This document shows, piece after piece, positions 8,056 through 16,059 of a DNA stretch of 64,000 bases. The position numbers were made by a program, and so were the translations under genes. Source of the stretch: Trueperella bonasi (GTDB lineage Bacteria > Actinomycetota > Actinomycetes > Actinomycetales > Actinomycetaceae); assembly GCF_030811535.1 (NCBI RefSeq), contig NZ_JAUSQX010000001.1, positions 434,001 to 498,000 of the forward strand. The letters are read 5' to 3'. Each line of letters begins with the position of its first letter. Position 1 is the first letter of the stretch. Under the pieces are notes generated by a model, which was not told where the DNA came from, did no database searches, and saw nothing but the letters and a program-made list of their open reading frames with translations.

Positions 8056-9318
8056 TTATTCCCACTCGATGGTGCCCGGAGGCTTGGCCGTCACGTCCAG
8101 CACAACCCGGTTCACACCATCAACTTCGGCAATGATCCGCTCCGAGATCCGCGCCAGCAAATCGTAATCAATCCGCGTCCACTGCGCGCTCATCGCATCT
8201 TGCGATTGCACAGGCCGCAACACAATCGGATGGCCGTAGGTGCGCCCACTCTCGCTCACGCCCACCGACCGAACGTCGGCCAGCAACACCACGGGGCACT
8301 GCCAAATTTCGCGATCCAGCCCGGCAGCACTCAGCTCCTCGCGCACGATTGCATCGGCTTCGCGCAACAGATCCAGACGCTCACGATCAACCGCGCCGAT
8401 AATCCGAATGCCCAAGCCAGGCCCCGGGAACGGCTGACGCCACACCAGCTTCGCATCAAGCCCGAGCTCCTCGCCAATCACCCGCACCTCATCTTTGAAA
8501 AGATCACGCAAGGGCTCTACAAGCTCAAAATCTAAATCTTCGGGCAACCCACCCACGTTGTGATGCGATTTCACGGACACCCCGCCATCGGCGGCAAGCG
8601 ATTCAATCACATCGGGATACACGGTCCCCTGCACGAGGAACTTGATGTCCGCGCCCTCGGTGCCGGCTTCCTCAAGAAGCTGCCGCTGCGCGGCCTCAAA
8701 CGAACGAATGAACTCCCGCCCGATAATCTTGCGCTTTTCCTCCGGATCGCTCACGCCCTCAAGCGCGCTCAGGAAACGCTCCGATTCATCAATCGCTAAG
8801 ATTCGCATGCCGCGAGCGCCCGCGTAATCACGCACAACCTGCTCGGCTTCGCCTTTGCGTAGCAAACCGTGGTCCACGAACACGGCCGTAAGCTGGTCGC
8901 CAATCGCTTCATGCACGAGCGCCGCCGCCACAGACGAATCCACTCCGCCTGACAGCCCAACAATCGCACGCTTATCCCCCACTTGGGTGCGGATTTTCGC
9001 GATCTGATCGTCAATCACCCCGCGCGCAGACCAATTCTTCTCCAGCCCGGCAACCGCCAAAAACTCTTCGATCGTCGCCGAATCGAATTCGCTAGCCTGC
9101 CAGTCCATTTCCAGCACAGGCGCGTCAAGCCCCTCAACGACACCAGTGGCACCTCGTGGCACGACCACCGCCTGCGGATCGCGCTCGAGCAACCGCTCCT
9201 TCGACCACGCCGCCGGCGCAAGCTCAGAAAAATATCCGGCCTTTCGGACCAGCCGTGCAACCAGTTGCACATTCGGGGAACCATCATCAATTACAAGCAC
9301 AGGGCGTATTTCATTCAC
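8056..9318 (-). CDS. guaA: GMP synthetase with gutted glutaminase domain
   Basis: GuaA converts XMP to GMP using ATP and glutamine-derived ammonia. The 420-aa product is about 100 residues shorter than usual. The ATP-pyrophosphatase domain (GLSGGVDSS at 121-129) and the dimerisation domain ending KPPGTIEWE are intact. The N-terminal glutaminase keeps only its first strand and helix ([20 protein letters not shown]) and its last helix. The segment with the Cys nucleophile (GICYG) is missing, and the position of the His-Pro-Glu motif reads Gln-Ala-Ser (74-76). The GTG start has an in-frame TAA 12 bases upstream, so the missing part is not encoded ahead of it. The enzyme is predicted to use free ammonia or a separate glutaminase subunit. 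Confidence 0.92.
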   Translation of the reverse strand: MNEIRPVLVIDDGSPNVQLVARLVRKAGYFSELAPAAWSKERLLERDPQAVVVPRGATGVVEGLDAPVLEMDWQASEFDSATIEEFLAVAGLEKNWSARGVIDDQIAKIRTQVGDKRAIVGLSGGVDSSVAAALVHEAIGDQLTAVFVDHGLLRKGEAEQVVRDYAGARGMRILAIDESERFLSALEGVSDPEEKRKIIGREFIRSFEAAQRQLLEEAGTEGADIKFLVQGTVYPDVIESLAADGGVSVKSHHNVGGLPEDLDFELVEPLRDLFKDEVRVIGEELGLDAKLVWRQPFPGPGLGIRIIGAVDRERLDLLREADAIVREELSAAGLDREIWQCPVVLLADVRSVGVSESGRTYGHPIVLRPVQSQDAMSAQWTRIDYDLLARISERIIAEVDGVNRVVLDVTAKPPGTIEWE

Positions 9319-9406
9319 GCCACTAGTTTACCGCGCCCGGCTATCGTCCCGAAAGCTGCTCGCCACCGCCCCGAAAGCGGCCAGCCACCCCGAGCTACCA
9401 CCCACA

Positions 9407-10399
9407 CTAAACCACCAGCTCCGGCGCAAGCGCCAAGGTTCGCCGAGTTTTCACGACGACGTCCGTGCCATCCACCGGGTCCCTAAACGCCAACTGGGCC
9501 GCCAGCAACTGGGTCGGCAAATCGCGTGCCGCCGTCGCCTCCAGACTCAGCACATCCGGGTACAACGGATCGCCTACAATCGGCGCACCCAAATGATTCA
9601 TCGTCGCCCGCAGTTGATGCAGACGCCCAGAAATCGGATGCAGTTCATACAGCGCAAGCCCATCCCCCAACTCGCGCACCATCCGAATATGCGTGCGCGA
9701 ATTCGGCTCCCCATCCACAACATCGACGGCAATCGCGCCCGCCTCCCGCTCAATCCGCAGATCCACCGTCGCCCAACCATCACCGTACTCATCGCAGGCA
9801 ACGCGCGCCCGGCCAGCCGCCACCGTCCGCATATCCACCGCAGGCGCCACCGCGAAATACACCTTGTGCACCTCCCGGCGCGCGAACAGATCCTGGTACG
9901 GCCCACGCCAGGCCGGCTCGCCCGTCAGCAACACGAGTCCGGCCGTCTCCGCATCTAGGCGATGGGCAGCCACGACGTCGTCGTTATGAAACTGCCGCCG
10001 CGCCGCCACCGTCACCGTTTTAGCCACGTACATCCCCCGCGGAATGGTCGCGATCCCATGTGGTTTATCGACGACGACGAAACGCTCGGCCCGGTGTACG
10101 ACCTCCAGCACAATCGGCTCGTCCGGCTCATCAGGAACCGGGCGGAAGATCCACACTCGCTCACCTGCGCGATACGGATCATCGGCCCGCGCCGGAGCAG
10201 AAAAGTCAAAGAAAATATCGCCGCGCTCAAAAAGCTTACGCCCTGATTCACCGAACCGTTCCCGGGCCCACTCGCCCAAACACGCGAAATCCGCATCCGG
10301 CAACATCACCGGCGAGGCGTTTACTCCCGCGCGAAAAGCCGGCCGTAGCTCACGCTGGCGCTCGGAGCGGCGCTGGCTACGCGGGCGTCGTCGACTCAT
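9407..10399 (-). CDS. RluA-family pseudouridine synthase
   Basis: The protein isomerises specific uridines in rRNA or tRNA to pseudouridine. It has 330 residues from the ATG at 10399, which is preceded by GAGGAGGTTAT; a longer open frame upstream lacks a ribosome site. It contains the catalytic-Asp motif AHRLDAETAGLVLL, the VDKPHGIAT strand typical of RluA/RluC/TruC, and the C-terminal PISGRLHQLR.. motif. The N-terminus is Arg-rich. Actinobacterial members of this type (often called RluA-like or TruC-like) have no assigned target, so the site is unknown. It is divergent from pta. Confidence 0.85.
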   Translation of the reverse strand: MSRRRPRSQRRSERQRELRPAFRAGVNASPVMLPDADFACLGEWARERFGESGRKLFERGDIFFDFSAPARADDPYRAGERVWIFRPVPDEPDEPIVLEVVHRAERFVVVDKPHGIATIPRGMYVAKTVTVAARRQFHNDDVVAAHRLDAETAGLVLLTGEPAWRGPYQDLFARREVHKVYFAVAPAVDMRTVAAGRARVACDEYGDGWATVDLRIEREAGAIAVDVVDGEPNSRTHIRMVRELGDGLALYELHPISGRLHQLRATMNHLGAPIVGDPLYPDVLSLEATAARDLPTQLLAAQLAFRDPVDGTDVVVKTRRTLALAPELVV

Positions 10400-10538
10400 A
10401 TAACCTCCTCTAACGCAACTATCGTGCGCCGGTTTTCGGCTGATTGCCAACTTGCCCACCGCCGCGGGTAAAAACGTGCGACGATAGTCCTGTTGCGCAT
10501 GCTTAAGTCCGCATGCCTCACAATGACGAGAGGATGAC

Positions 10539-12170
10539 ATGACCAAGAGTGTCTATTTGACAGCAGCAGAGGGAAATTCTGGTACGCGCGCAGTGGCACG
10601 CGTCGTGATCGATCAGCTTTTGAACGATTATCCAAACCTCGGGGTTTTCCGCGCTTTCACGAACGGACCAATTAACTCCGACGACGAGTTCAAGGACCTT
10701 CTGGCGCAGGTCGGCCGTGAAGAGGACCTCGACGTCGCGTGGGGCACCACCAGGCAGGCGTACTTCGTTGATGAAGAGGCCGCCATGACCGACCTGGTGA
10801 AGCGCTATACCGATTACGCACACGGCTTTGACGCGGTTTTGATCCTTGGTTTACTCGATGGCGATCCCGTCAATCCAGACATGCTGGCTCGTACTGGCCG
10901 CGCCGCCGCCAACCTTGGAACGTCGGTCTTCCTCATCATGTCTGGCGCCACCCGCTCGCCGAAGGAAGTGGTAGACACCTCGCATCTTGTGGCGCAGGTG
11001 ATCCAGAAGGAGAACGCGCCCATTTCCGCGATTGCTATGACGCATGCGGATCGCGAGCTTGAGCAGACTCAGGATCCGAAGGGCGAGCACACCCCGATTA
11101 TCTACTTCTTCGACGGCGAAGAGGTGGTGCTCGAGGATCACGATCGCGAGGTTATTAAGGGCGCTATGGAACACGGCTCAGACGTGATCACGCCACTGAG
11201 CTTCCAGTCTTCGCTGATTTCCAGGGCGCGCGCGGATCGTAAGCGGATCGTGTTGCCGGAGGCTTCCGACGAGCGCATTTTGCGGGCTGCCGACGAGCTG
11301 ATCGCCCGCGAGGTTGCTGACATCATTCTGGTGGGCGACGAGGCCGATATTCGCGGCCGGGCCGAGGCGCTCGGGCTCGATCTGAGCAAGGCCGAAATCG
11401 TTTCGGCGCAGGATCCGCAGCGCATCGACAAGTACGCCACCGAGTTTGCACTCCTTCGCGAAAAGAAGGGCGTCACCTACGAGCAGGCCGTTGAAACGCT
11501 CAAAGATCTATCCTATTTCGCCACCATGATGGTTCACATGGGCGACGCCGACGGCATGGTGTCCGGCGCTGTGAACACGACGGCGAATACAATCGTCCCG
11601 TCCTTCCAGATCATCAAGACCAAGCCGGGCACCAAGCTCGTTTCCTCGTGCTTCCTCATGCTGATGGAAGATCGCGTCTACGTGTACGGCGACTGCGCGG
11701 TAACTACCAACCCGAATCCGGAACAGCTGGCCAGCATTGCCGTGTCATCGGCCGAAACGGCCGTCCAGTTCGGAGTTGAACCGCGCGTTGCAATGCTGTC
11801 CTACTCGACCGGCACGTCGGGCGCGGGGCCGGACGTCGACGCCGTCGTTGAAGCAACCGCGCTAGCCAAGGAAATGGCGCCGGAGCTGCCGATCGAAGGG
11901 CCAATTCAGTACGACGCCGCGGTTGAGCCGAACGTCGCCGCTAAGAAGCTACCCGATTCCGAAGTTGCCGGGCGCGCCACCGTGTTCATTTTCCCCGAAC
12001 TTAATTCGGGCAATATTGGGTACAAGGCCGTGCAGCGTTCCGCCGGTGCCGTAGCCGTGGGACCGGTCTTGCAGGGATTGAACAAGCCGGTCAACGATCT
12101 TTCCCGCGGCGCGCTCGTCGAGGACATCGTCAACACAGTTGCCATCACGGCAATTCAGGCGCAGGCATAG
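10539..12170 (+). CDS. pta: Phosphate acetyltransferase, shortened N-terminus
   Basis: Pta interconverts acetyl-CoA and acetyl phosphate, feeding AckA for substrate-level ATP formation. The catalytic PTA domain (about 218-543) is complete, with LPEASDERILRA, VHMGDADGMVSGA and GATVF-like C-terminal motifs. The N-terminal part is unlike the usual ~690-aa enzyme: it begins like the P-loop (BioD-like) regulatory domain but the GK[ST] of the nucleotide loop is lost (EGNSGTRAV), and the DRTGG domain is absent, giving 543 aa. AGAGGAT precedes the ATG. ackA follows 57 bases downstream. Confidence 0.93.
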   Translation: MTKSVYLTAAEGNSGTRAVARVVIDQLLNDYPNLGVFRAFTNGPINSDDEFKDLLAQVGREEDLDVAWGTTRQAYFVDEEAAMTDLVKRYTDYAHGFDAVLILGLLDGDPVNPDMLARTGRAAANLGTSVFLIMSGATRSPKEVVDTSHLVAQVIQKENAPISAIAMTHADRELEQTQDPKGEHTPIIYFFDGEEVVLEDHDREVIKGAMEHGSDVITPLSFQSSLISRARADRKRIVLPEASDERILRAADELIAREVADIILVGDEADIRGRAEALGLDLSKAEIVSAQDPQRIDKYATEFALLREKKGVTYEQAVETLKDLSYFATMMVHMGDADGMVSGAVNTTANTIVPSFQIIKTKPGTKLVSSCFLMLMEDRVYVYGDCAVTTNPNPEQLASIAVSSAETAVQFGVEPRVAMLSYSTGTSGAGPDVDAVVEATALAKEMAPELPIEGPIQYDAAVEPNVAAKKLPDSEVAGRATVFIFPELNSGNIGYKAVQRSAGAVAVGPVLQGLNKPVNDLSRGALVEDIVNTVAITAIQAQA

Positions 12171-12227
12171 CAACCGCCGTCGTCGAAACGGCACAAACAC
12201 AGGCACATACAGAATAGGAGAACTCCA

Positions 12228-13400
12228 GTGACAGTACTGGTCATTAATTCCGGATCATCGTCGATCAAATATCAGCTGGTTGACCCGAGTAGCGGCGAAT
12301 CGATCGCCGTGGGTCTGGTGGAAAGGATTGGCGAGTCAACGAGCCATCTGGAACACGAGTACGACGGCGAAACCTACGAGTTGCACGAACGGATCGCCGA
12401 CCACGGCGAAGGCTTGCGCCTCGTGATCGACATGTTCAACGAGCACGGGCCGAACCTCGAGGAGGCCGGCGTGCAGGCCGTGGGCCACCGCGTTGTGCAG
12501 GGCGGCAAGTATTTCGACAAGGCCGTGATCATCGACGACGACGTACAGGCCCGTATCGAAGAGCTCGCGCCGCTAGCGCCGCTCCACAATCCCGCGAACT
12601 TGAAGGGGATCGAGGTGGCGCGTGAACTATTCGACGTGCCAAACGTGGCCGTGTTCGATACCGCGTTCTTCCAGGCGCTGCCAAGGGAATCGGCCACTTA
12701 CGCGCTTGATCGTGAGGTTGCCGAGAAGTATCAGATCCGCAGGTATGGTGCACACGGCACGTCGCACATGTTCGTCTCGCAAAAGGTGAGCGAGCTCGAG
12801 GGGCGCGATGATCTCAAGCAGATCGTGATGCACTTAGGTAATGGTGCATCGGTGTCGGCCGTGAAAGAAGGTAAGGCGGTTGACACGTCGATGGGCTTGA
12901 CCCCGCTTGAAGGCCTCATGATGGGTACCCGCACCGGTGATATTGATCCGGCTGCCGTGTTCCATCTTGCGCGGGTGGGTGGCATGTCGATTGATGAGAT
13001 TGACACGCTATTCAACAAGAAGTCCGGCCTAAAGGGGCTTGCCGGTGACAACGACATGCGCGCTGTGAATCAGCTTGCCGCCGACGGTGATGATAACGCG
13101 CTCGAGGCACTTGAGGTTTATGTGCATCGCCTGTTGCATTACATCGGCGCGTACTCGGCCGTGATGGGAGGGCTCGACGTGCTGACCTTCACCGCTGGCG
13201 TTGGCGAGAATGACAACCTCACGCGTGCCGCCGTCATCAAGAGGCTCGAACCTTTCGGGATCAAGCTCGATGAAGAAAAGAATGCGCAGCGCTCGAAGGA
13301 GCCGCGTGTGATTTCCACCGAGGATTCAACCGTGAAGGTGATGATTGTGCCGACGAACGAGGAGCTGTCGATCGCTCAGCAGGCGGTGGCGCTGCTCTAG
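12228..13400 (+). CDS. ackA: Acetate kinase
   Basis: AckA transfers phosphate between acetyl phosphate and ADP, completing the Pta-AckA acetate pathway. The 390-aa protein has the ASKHA-fold motifs: the N-terminal VLVINSGSSSIKYQL phosphate loop, VFDTAFFQ, HLGNGASV and TAGVGEN. AGGAGAACTCC precedes the GTG start. It is of normal length with no missing key residue that I can see. It is in an operon with pta and ends in front of a long inverted repeat. Confidence 0.97.
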   Translation: MTVLVINSGSSSIKYQLVDPSSGESIAVGLVERIGESTSHLEHEYDGETYELHERIADHGEGLRLVIDMFNEHGPNLEEAGVQAVGHRVVQGGKYFDKAVIIDDDVQARIEELAPLAPLHNPANLKGIEVARELFDVPNVAVFDTAFFQALPRESATYALDREVAEKYQIRRYGAHGTSHMFVSQKVSELEGRDDLKQIVMHLGNGASVSAVKEGKAVDTSMGLTPLEGLMMGTRTGDIDPAAVFHLARVGGMSIDEIDTLFNKKSGLKGLAGDNDMRAVNQLAADGDDNALEALEVYVHRLLHYIGAYSAVMGGLDVLTFTAGVGENDNLTRAAVIKRLEPFGIKLDEEKNAQRSKEPRVISTEDSTVKVMIVPTNEELSIAQQAVALL

Positions 13401-13407
13401 GTATGGT

Positions 13408-13474
13408 ACTGGTCTGGTGGTGCTGTCGCTCGGGCGGTGAGGCTTCATCCTTCGCACAGCACCACCAGACCAGT
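13408..13474. terminator. Long hairpin after ackA
   Basis: Two perfectly complementary 19-bp arms (13408-13426 and 13456-13474) enclose a 29-base loop, starting 8 bases after the ackA stop codon. There is no clear U tract. It probably ends ackA transcription or protects its 3' end; the stem is longer than in a usual terminator. Confidence 0.6.
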
Positions 13475-13513
13475 TTCGCCGCATCACTCTACTCACCGAG
13501 GGAGGTTCTTTTC

Positions 13514-13651
13514 GCCGCCGGAGGTCGATAAGCCAAGGAAGACCCGAAAAACACTGGCTTACGGATCCCCGCGAGGACTTACCAACCTCCGGAAACGTTA
13601 TGGACCTCCGAGAATGCGATTAGCACCCGATTGGCTTATGACCACTTCTAA
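13514..13651. repeat. GGAGGTC-type palindromic repeat, copy R1
   Basis: This belongs to an intergenic family built around GGAGGTCGATAAGCCA and its inverted partner TGGCTTA..GATCC, followed by AAACGTTATGGACCTCCG. Related copies lie at 14341-14440, 15789-15923 and, degenerate, 24131-24232. It is non-coding in appearance and lies between ackA and a pseudogene. Confidence 0.65.
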
Positions 13652-13665
13652 AAGTTGATCCCGTT

Positions 13666-14249
13666 TCACCTTTGCAGCCACTTTTCGATGAGGTTCGCAC
13701 TGGTTTCGAAGATGTATTCCTTGTCGAAATCAATGGTGGCCACGTGATAGCTATTCCGTAATTCGTATTGGGCTAGATCCTGCACAGCAGTGCGCCTAGT
13801 TCCGCGAATTTATATTTGATTTCGTCGCTTCCCAAAGAAGGATTCACCAAAAATGCTCCGTCTATGTTTTCACGCTCGGCAAGCCGCACTGCGAGAGCAC
13901 CACCCATAGATACTCCCGCTGAAAACACGTGGTCGCTTCGTTCGCGCAGCCAGTCATAGGCGCTTTCAATTGCGACATACCAGTCATGTCAAGGTGTTTT
14001 ACTCATGTCTTGCCACGAGGTACCATGCCCCGGCAACACCGGCACCCCAACGCTCGCCCCTAGGGTGTGCCAATATTTTGCCCACGGCCGCATAACGGCG
14101 GGAGTCTGCCCGAATCCGTGTGCGAAAACGACGCCCGCGCCGTGCAACTTTCCCTCTTCGGTCTCCGCATAAAAACTTTGATTCTCTGGATCCGTAATGT
14201 CTACATCCCGGTGAGCCATATCCATGAGAATCAGCGAATAGCAACTCAC
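13666..14249 (-). pseudogene. Decayed alpha/beta hydrolase (carboxylesterase-like)
   Basis: Three out-of-frame pieces on the minus strand together resemble one carboxylesterase/monoacylglycerol-lipase-type hydrolase. The first (14249-13989) carries VVFAHGFGQTP and VPVLPGHGTSW and ends at a stop. The next frame carries the nucleophile elbow SAGVSMGGALAVRLAE, then stops at a position where about 100 residues of the family seem to be deleted. The last piece (ending at 13666) has the catalytic-His region SYHVATIDFDKEYIFE. A frameshift plus an internal deletion make a working enzyme impossible. An overlapping ATG at 14268 opens a different frame. Confidence 0.78.
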
Positions 14250-14271
14250 CCGCTAGATAGTCGCTCACACA

Positions 14272-14331
14272 ATAGCGGGGATTGGCTCACTTGGCAGTAG
14301 CGAGAGCAGCGAAAAATCCGAAAGCCACCGG
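14272..14331. repeat. Perfect 60-bp direct repeat, left copy
   Basis: These 60 bases are identical to 15982-16041, in the same orientation. The pair brackets about 1.7 kb that carries one gene (14446-15552) and more degenerate repeats. The left copy lies at the 5' edge of the hydrolase pseudogene. Confidence 0.85.
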
Positions 14332-14340
14332 AGACGCATC

Positions 14341-14440
14341 CCGCCACCGGAGGTCGGTAAGCCACGCACAATGCAAAAACCCGTGGCTTATGAACCTCCG
14401 CGGGGATTTATCAACCCCCGAAAACGTTATGGACCTCCGG
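14341..14440. repeat. GGAGGTC-type palindromic repeat, copy R2
   Basis: It has the same organisation as R1. The arms GGAGGTCGGTAAGCCAC and its near-complement GTGGCTTATGAACCTCC can form a hairpin matching at 14 of 17 positions, followed by AAAACGTTATGGACCTCCGG. Confidence 0.7.
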
Positions 14441-14445
14441 TAATC

Positions 14446-15552
14446 TCACGACGCTTCCAAAATTCCACGAGTTCTCCTACTTGACGGCTTCCGCTGGGCC
14501 ACAGTCGGAAAAACCTTTAGCCTTTCGCACCACTGAGCAAACCGCGCATCATTTCGGACGTCGTCCCACGTCATATGCAACACCCGGAAACCCAAAGCTT
14601 CGAGCTCAGCATCGCGATGCCGCTCCTCATGAAAGGCACCAATTACTCCACCGTCATGGAGTTCGTACTTTCCCTTGCCATCGGCTTCATAAATGAGCCG
14701 TTGCTGTGCGTCGAATCCGTCAGGACGCCGCTCGGACTGCCCAAATTTGATCCTGACTTGCGGTTCCGGGATCTCAAAACCACCGGAGTAAAACCTCCAC
14801 CTCATCAGTGATTCGTGGGGAGATTCAACGCGGCCGTCAGCGACTTCATTCATCGACCAGAAATTTCGAATACCCGGTCGAGCTCCCTGCCTTTTGGCCA
14901 CTTCCACGATTCGGGTTTTTGTTGTCAGTCCGTTGTGCAAAGCAAAATCCGCAGCGACGACGGCGGGTTCGGGGCCGTCCTCACATGCGAGATCGACAAT
15001 CGTTTGCTCAAGACTAGTGACAATCACTCCCCCGAAATCGACGGCGTCGGGCTCCACCGAAGTACGCCTGGTTACGTGATTAACAGAACGCCCACCACAG
15101 TTTTTATTGGATGTTACGCGCCGCACCTTTTGCGGAATGTTTCGTATTCGCGGAAATCCCCAAACGAGCGCAGCAGACAAATCCGCGATAGCGGTTTGTG
15201 ACTTCCATTGACTCAAGTACAAGATCTTATGGAAATGCATTCGTTCCTGCTCGACCCATTTTTTCAAATTTTCACGATCTGCGGGTTGTGCGAGGATTGC
15301 CGCATAACCTCGAGCGATTTTCTCGTAACCGCGAGTTTTCACATGTTTCCAAAAGTCTCGAGATCTTGCGAGAACCACTTGGCGGCCAGCGAGCTGTGCA
15401 GTGCGCCTATAAGACCAAAGCCGTTCTTTAGCCTGAGCTTCGAAGTGTGCACGCTGATGCTCCGCAAATTCTGGTTCCGCAGTTCGTATGATGCTCACTC
15501 TCCCGGAGCTCGTAGATGTTTGGGAACGAAAATCATAAGCAGGTTGTGACAT
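14446..15552 (-). CDS. AbiEi-like/DUF559 (Vsr-fold) domain protein
   Basis: The 368-aa product resembles the common actinobacterial proteins annotated as AbiEi-like antitoxin domain plus DUF559. The middle part has the AbiEi-like pattern (SALVWGFP, VTRRTSVEPDAVDFGGVIVTSLEQTIVDLA). The C-terminus is a very-short-patch-repair-endonuclease fold: ESPHESLMR, RRPDGFDAQQRLIYEADGKGKY, then ERHRDAELEALGFRVLHMTWDDV. The Glu/Asp residues that coordinate metal in this fold appear to be present. The N-terminus is extended and basic. No AbiEii-type nucleotidyltransferase toxin is adjacent, so it is not an obvious toxin-antitoxin pair. It lies between perfect direct repeats. Function is unknown. Confidence 0.75.
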   Translation of the reverse strand: MSQPAYDFRSQTSTSSGRVSIIRTAEPEFAEHQRAHFEAQAKERLWSYRRTAQLAGRQVVLARSRDFWKHVKTRGYEKIARGYAAILAQPADRENLKKWVEQERMHFHKILYLSQWKSQTAIADLSAALVWGFPRIRNIPQKVRRVTSNKNCGGRSVNHVTRRTSVEPDAVDFGGVIVTSLEQTIVDLACEDGPEPAVVAADFALHNGLTTKTRIVEVAKRQGARPGIRNFWSMNEVADGRVESPHESLMRWRFYSGGFEIPEPQVRIKFGQSERRPDGFDAQQRLIYEADGKGKYELHDGGVIGAFHEERHRDAELEALGFRVLHMTWDDVRNDARFAQWCERLKVFPTVAQRKPSSRRTRGILEAS

Positions 15553-15744
15553 GTTGCGATTTGATCAGAAAGCTAGAGTGCACATTCAGGGCTGCGGAGA
15601 ATTTCGGCCAATTTTATGCATTTCACGGACTGTGGAGAAAACTTTGGGCGGCAAAGTAAGTTGCCGGAGGTGCTCGCCCGCGGAGATCCTCGCCACCGCC
15701 CGAGGCCCTTCTCGCCATCGGAGATCCCTCCCATCCCAAGAGGC

Positions 15745-15801
15745 CCATCCCGCCGCTGGAGATCCATCCCGCCGCTGGAGATCCATCCCGCCGCCGGAGA
15801 T
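15745..15801. repeat. Three tandem 19-bp units
   Basis: The 19-bp unit CCATCCCGCCGCTGGAGAT occurs three times head to tail, the last with one change. Degenerate units precede it from about 15690. It leads directly into repeat R3. Confidence 0.75.
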
Positions 15802-15923
15802 CGGAAAGCCAGGGAAAACCCGAAAATCGGTGGCTTATCGACCTCGTTGGGGATTTAGCGACCCCCGAAAACGTTGTGGATCCCCGGAAGCGCGATAGGC
15901 ACCCGATTGGCTTAGGGATCTCC
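15789..15923. repeat. GGAGGTC-type palindromic repeat, copy R3
   Basis: A diverged copy of the R1/R2 family (GGAGATCGGAAAGCCA, TGGCTTATCGACC, GAAAACGTTGTGGATCCCC). Immediately after it a 16-bp string, CAAGAGCGCGATCGAC, occurs twice with a period of 19 bases (15942 and 15961). The whole interval 15553-16059 is composed of such repeats, with no credible gene. Confidence 0.65.
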
Positions 15924-15981
15924 ACGCGATTTAACGACCTCCAAGAGCGCGATCGACCGCCAAGAGCGCGATCGACTTCCT

Positions 15982-16041
15982 ATAGCGGGGATTGGCTCAC
16001 TTGGCAGTAGCGAGAGCAGCGAAAAATCCGAAAGCCACCGG
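15982..16041. repeat. Perfect 60-bp direct repeat, right copy
   Basis: Identical to 14272-14331. It lies 18 bases beyond the stop codon of the dehydratase activase gene, so it is also the 3' flank of that transcript. Confidence 0.85.
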
Positions 16042-16059
16042 GCTTAGCGGCCGCCGGGC

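Noticed and set aside
14446-15552. Complete AbiE toxin-antitoxin system
   Set aside because: No AbiEii nucleotidyltransferase gene is adjacent, and the C-terminus is a nuclease-like DUF559 domain.
15690-15976. CRISPR-like repeat array
   Set aside because: The 19-bp units are adjacent, without unique spacers, and no cas genes are present.
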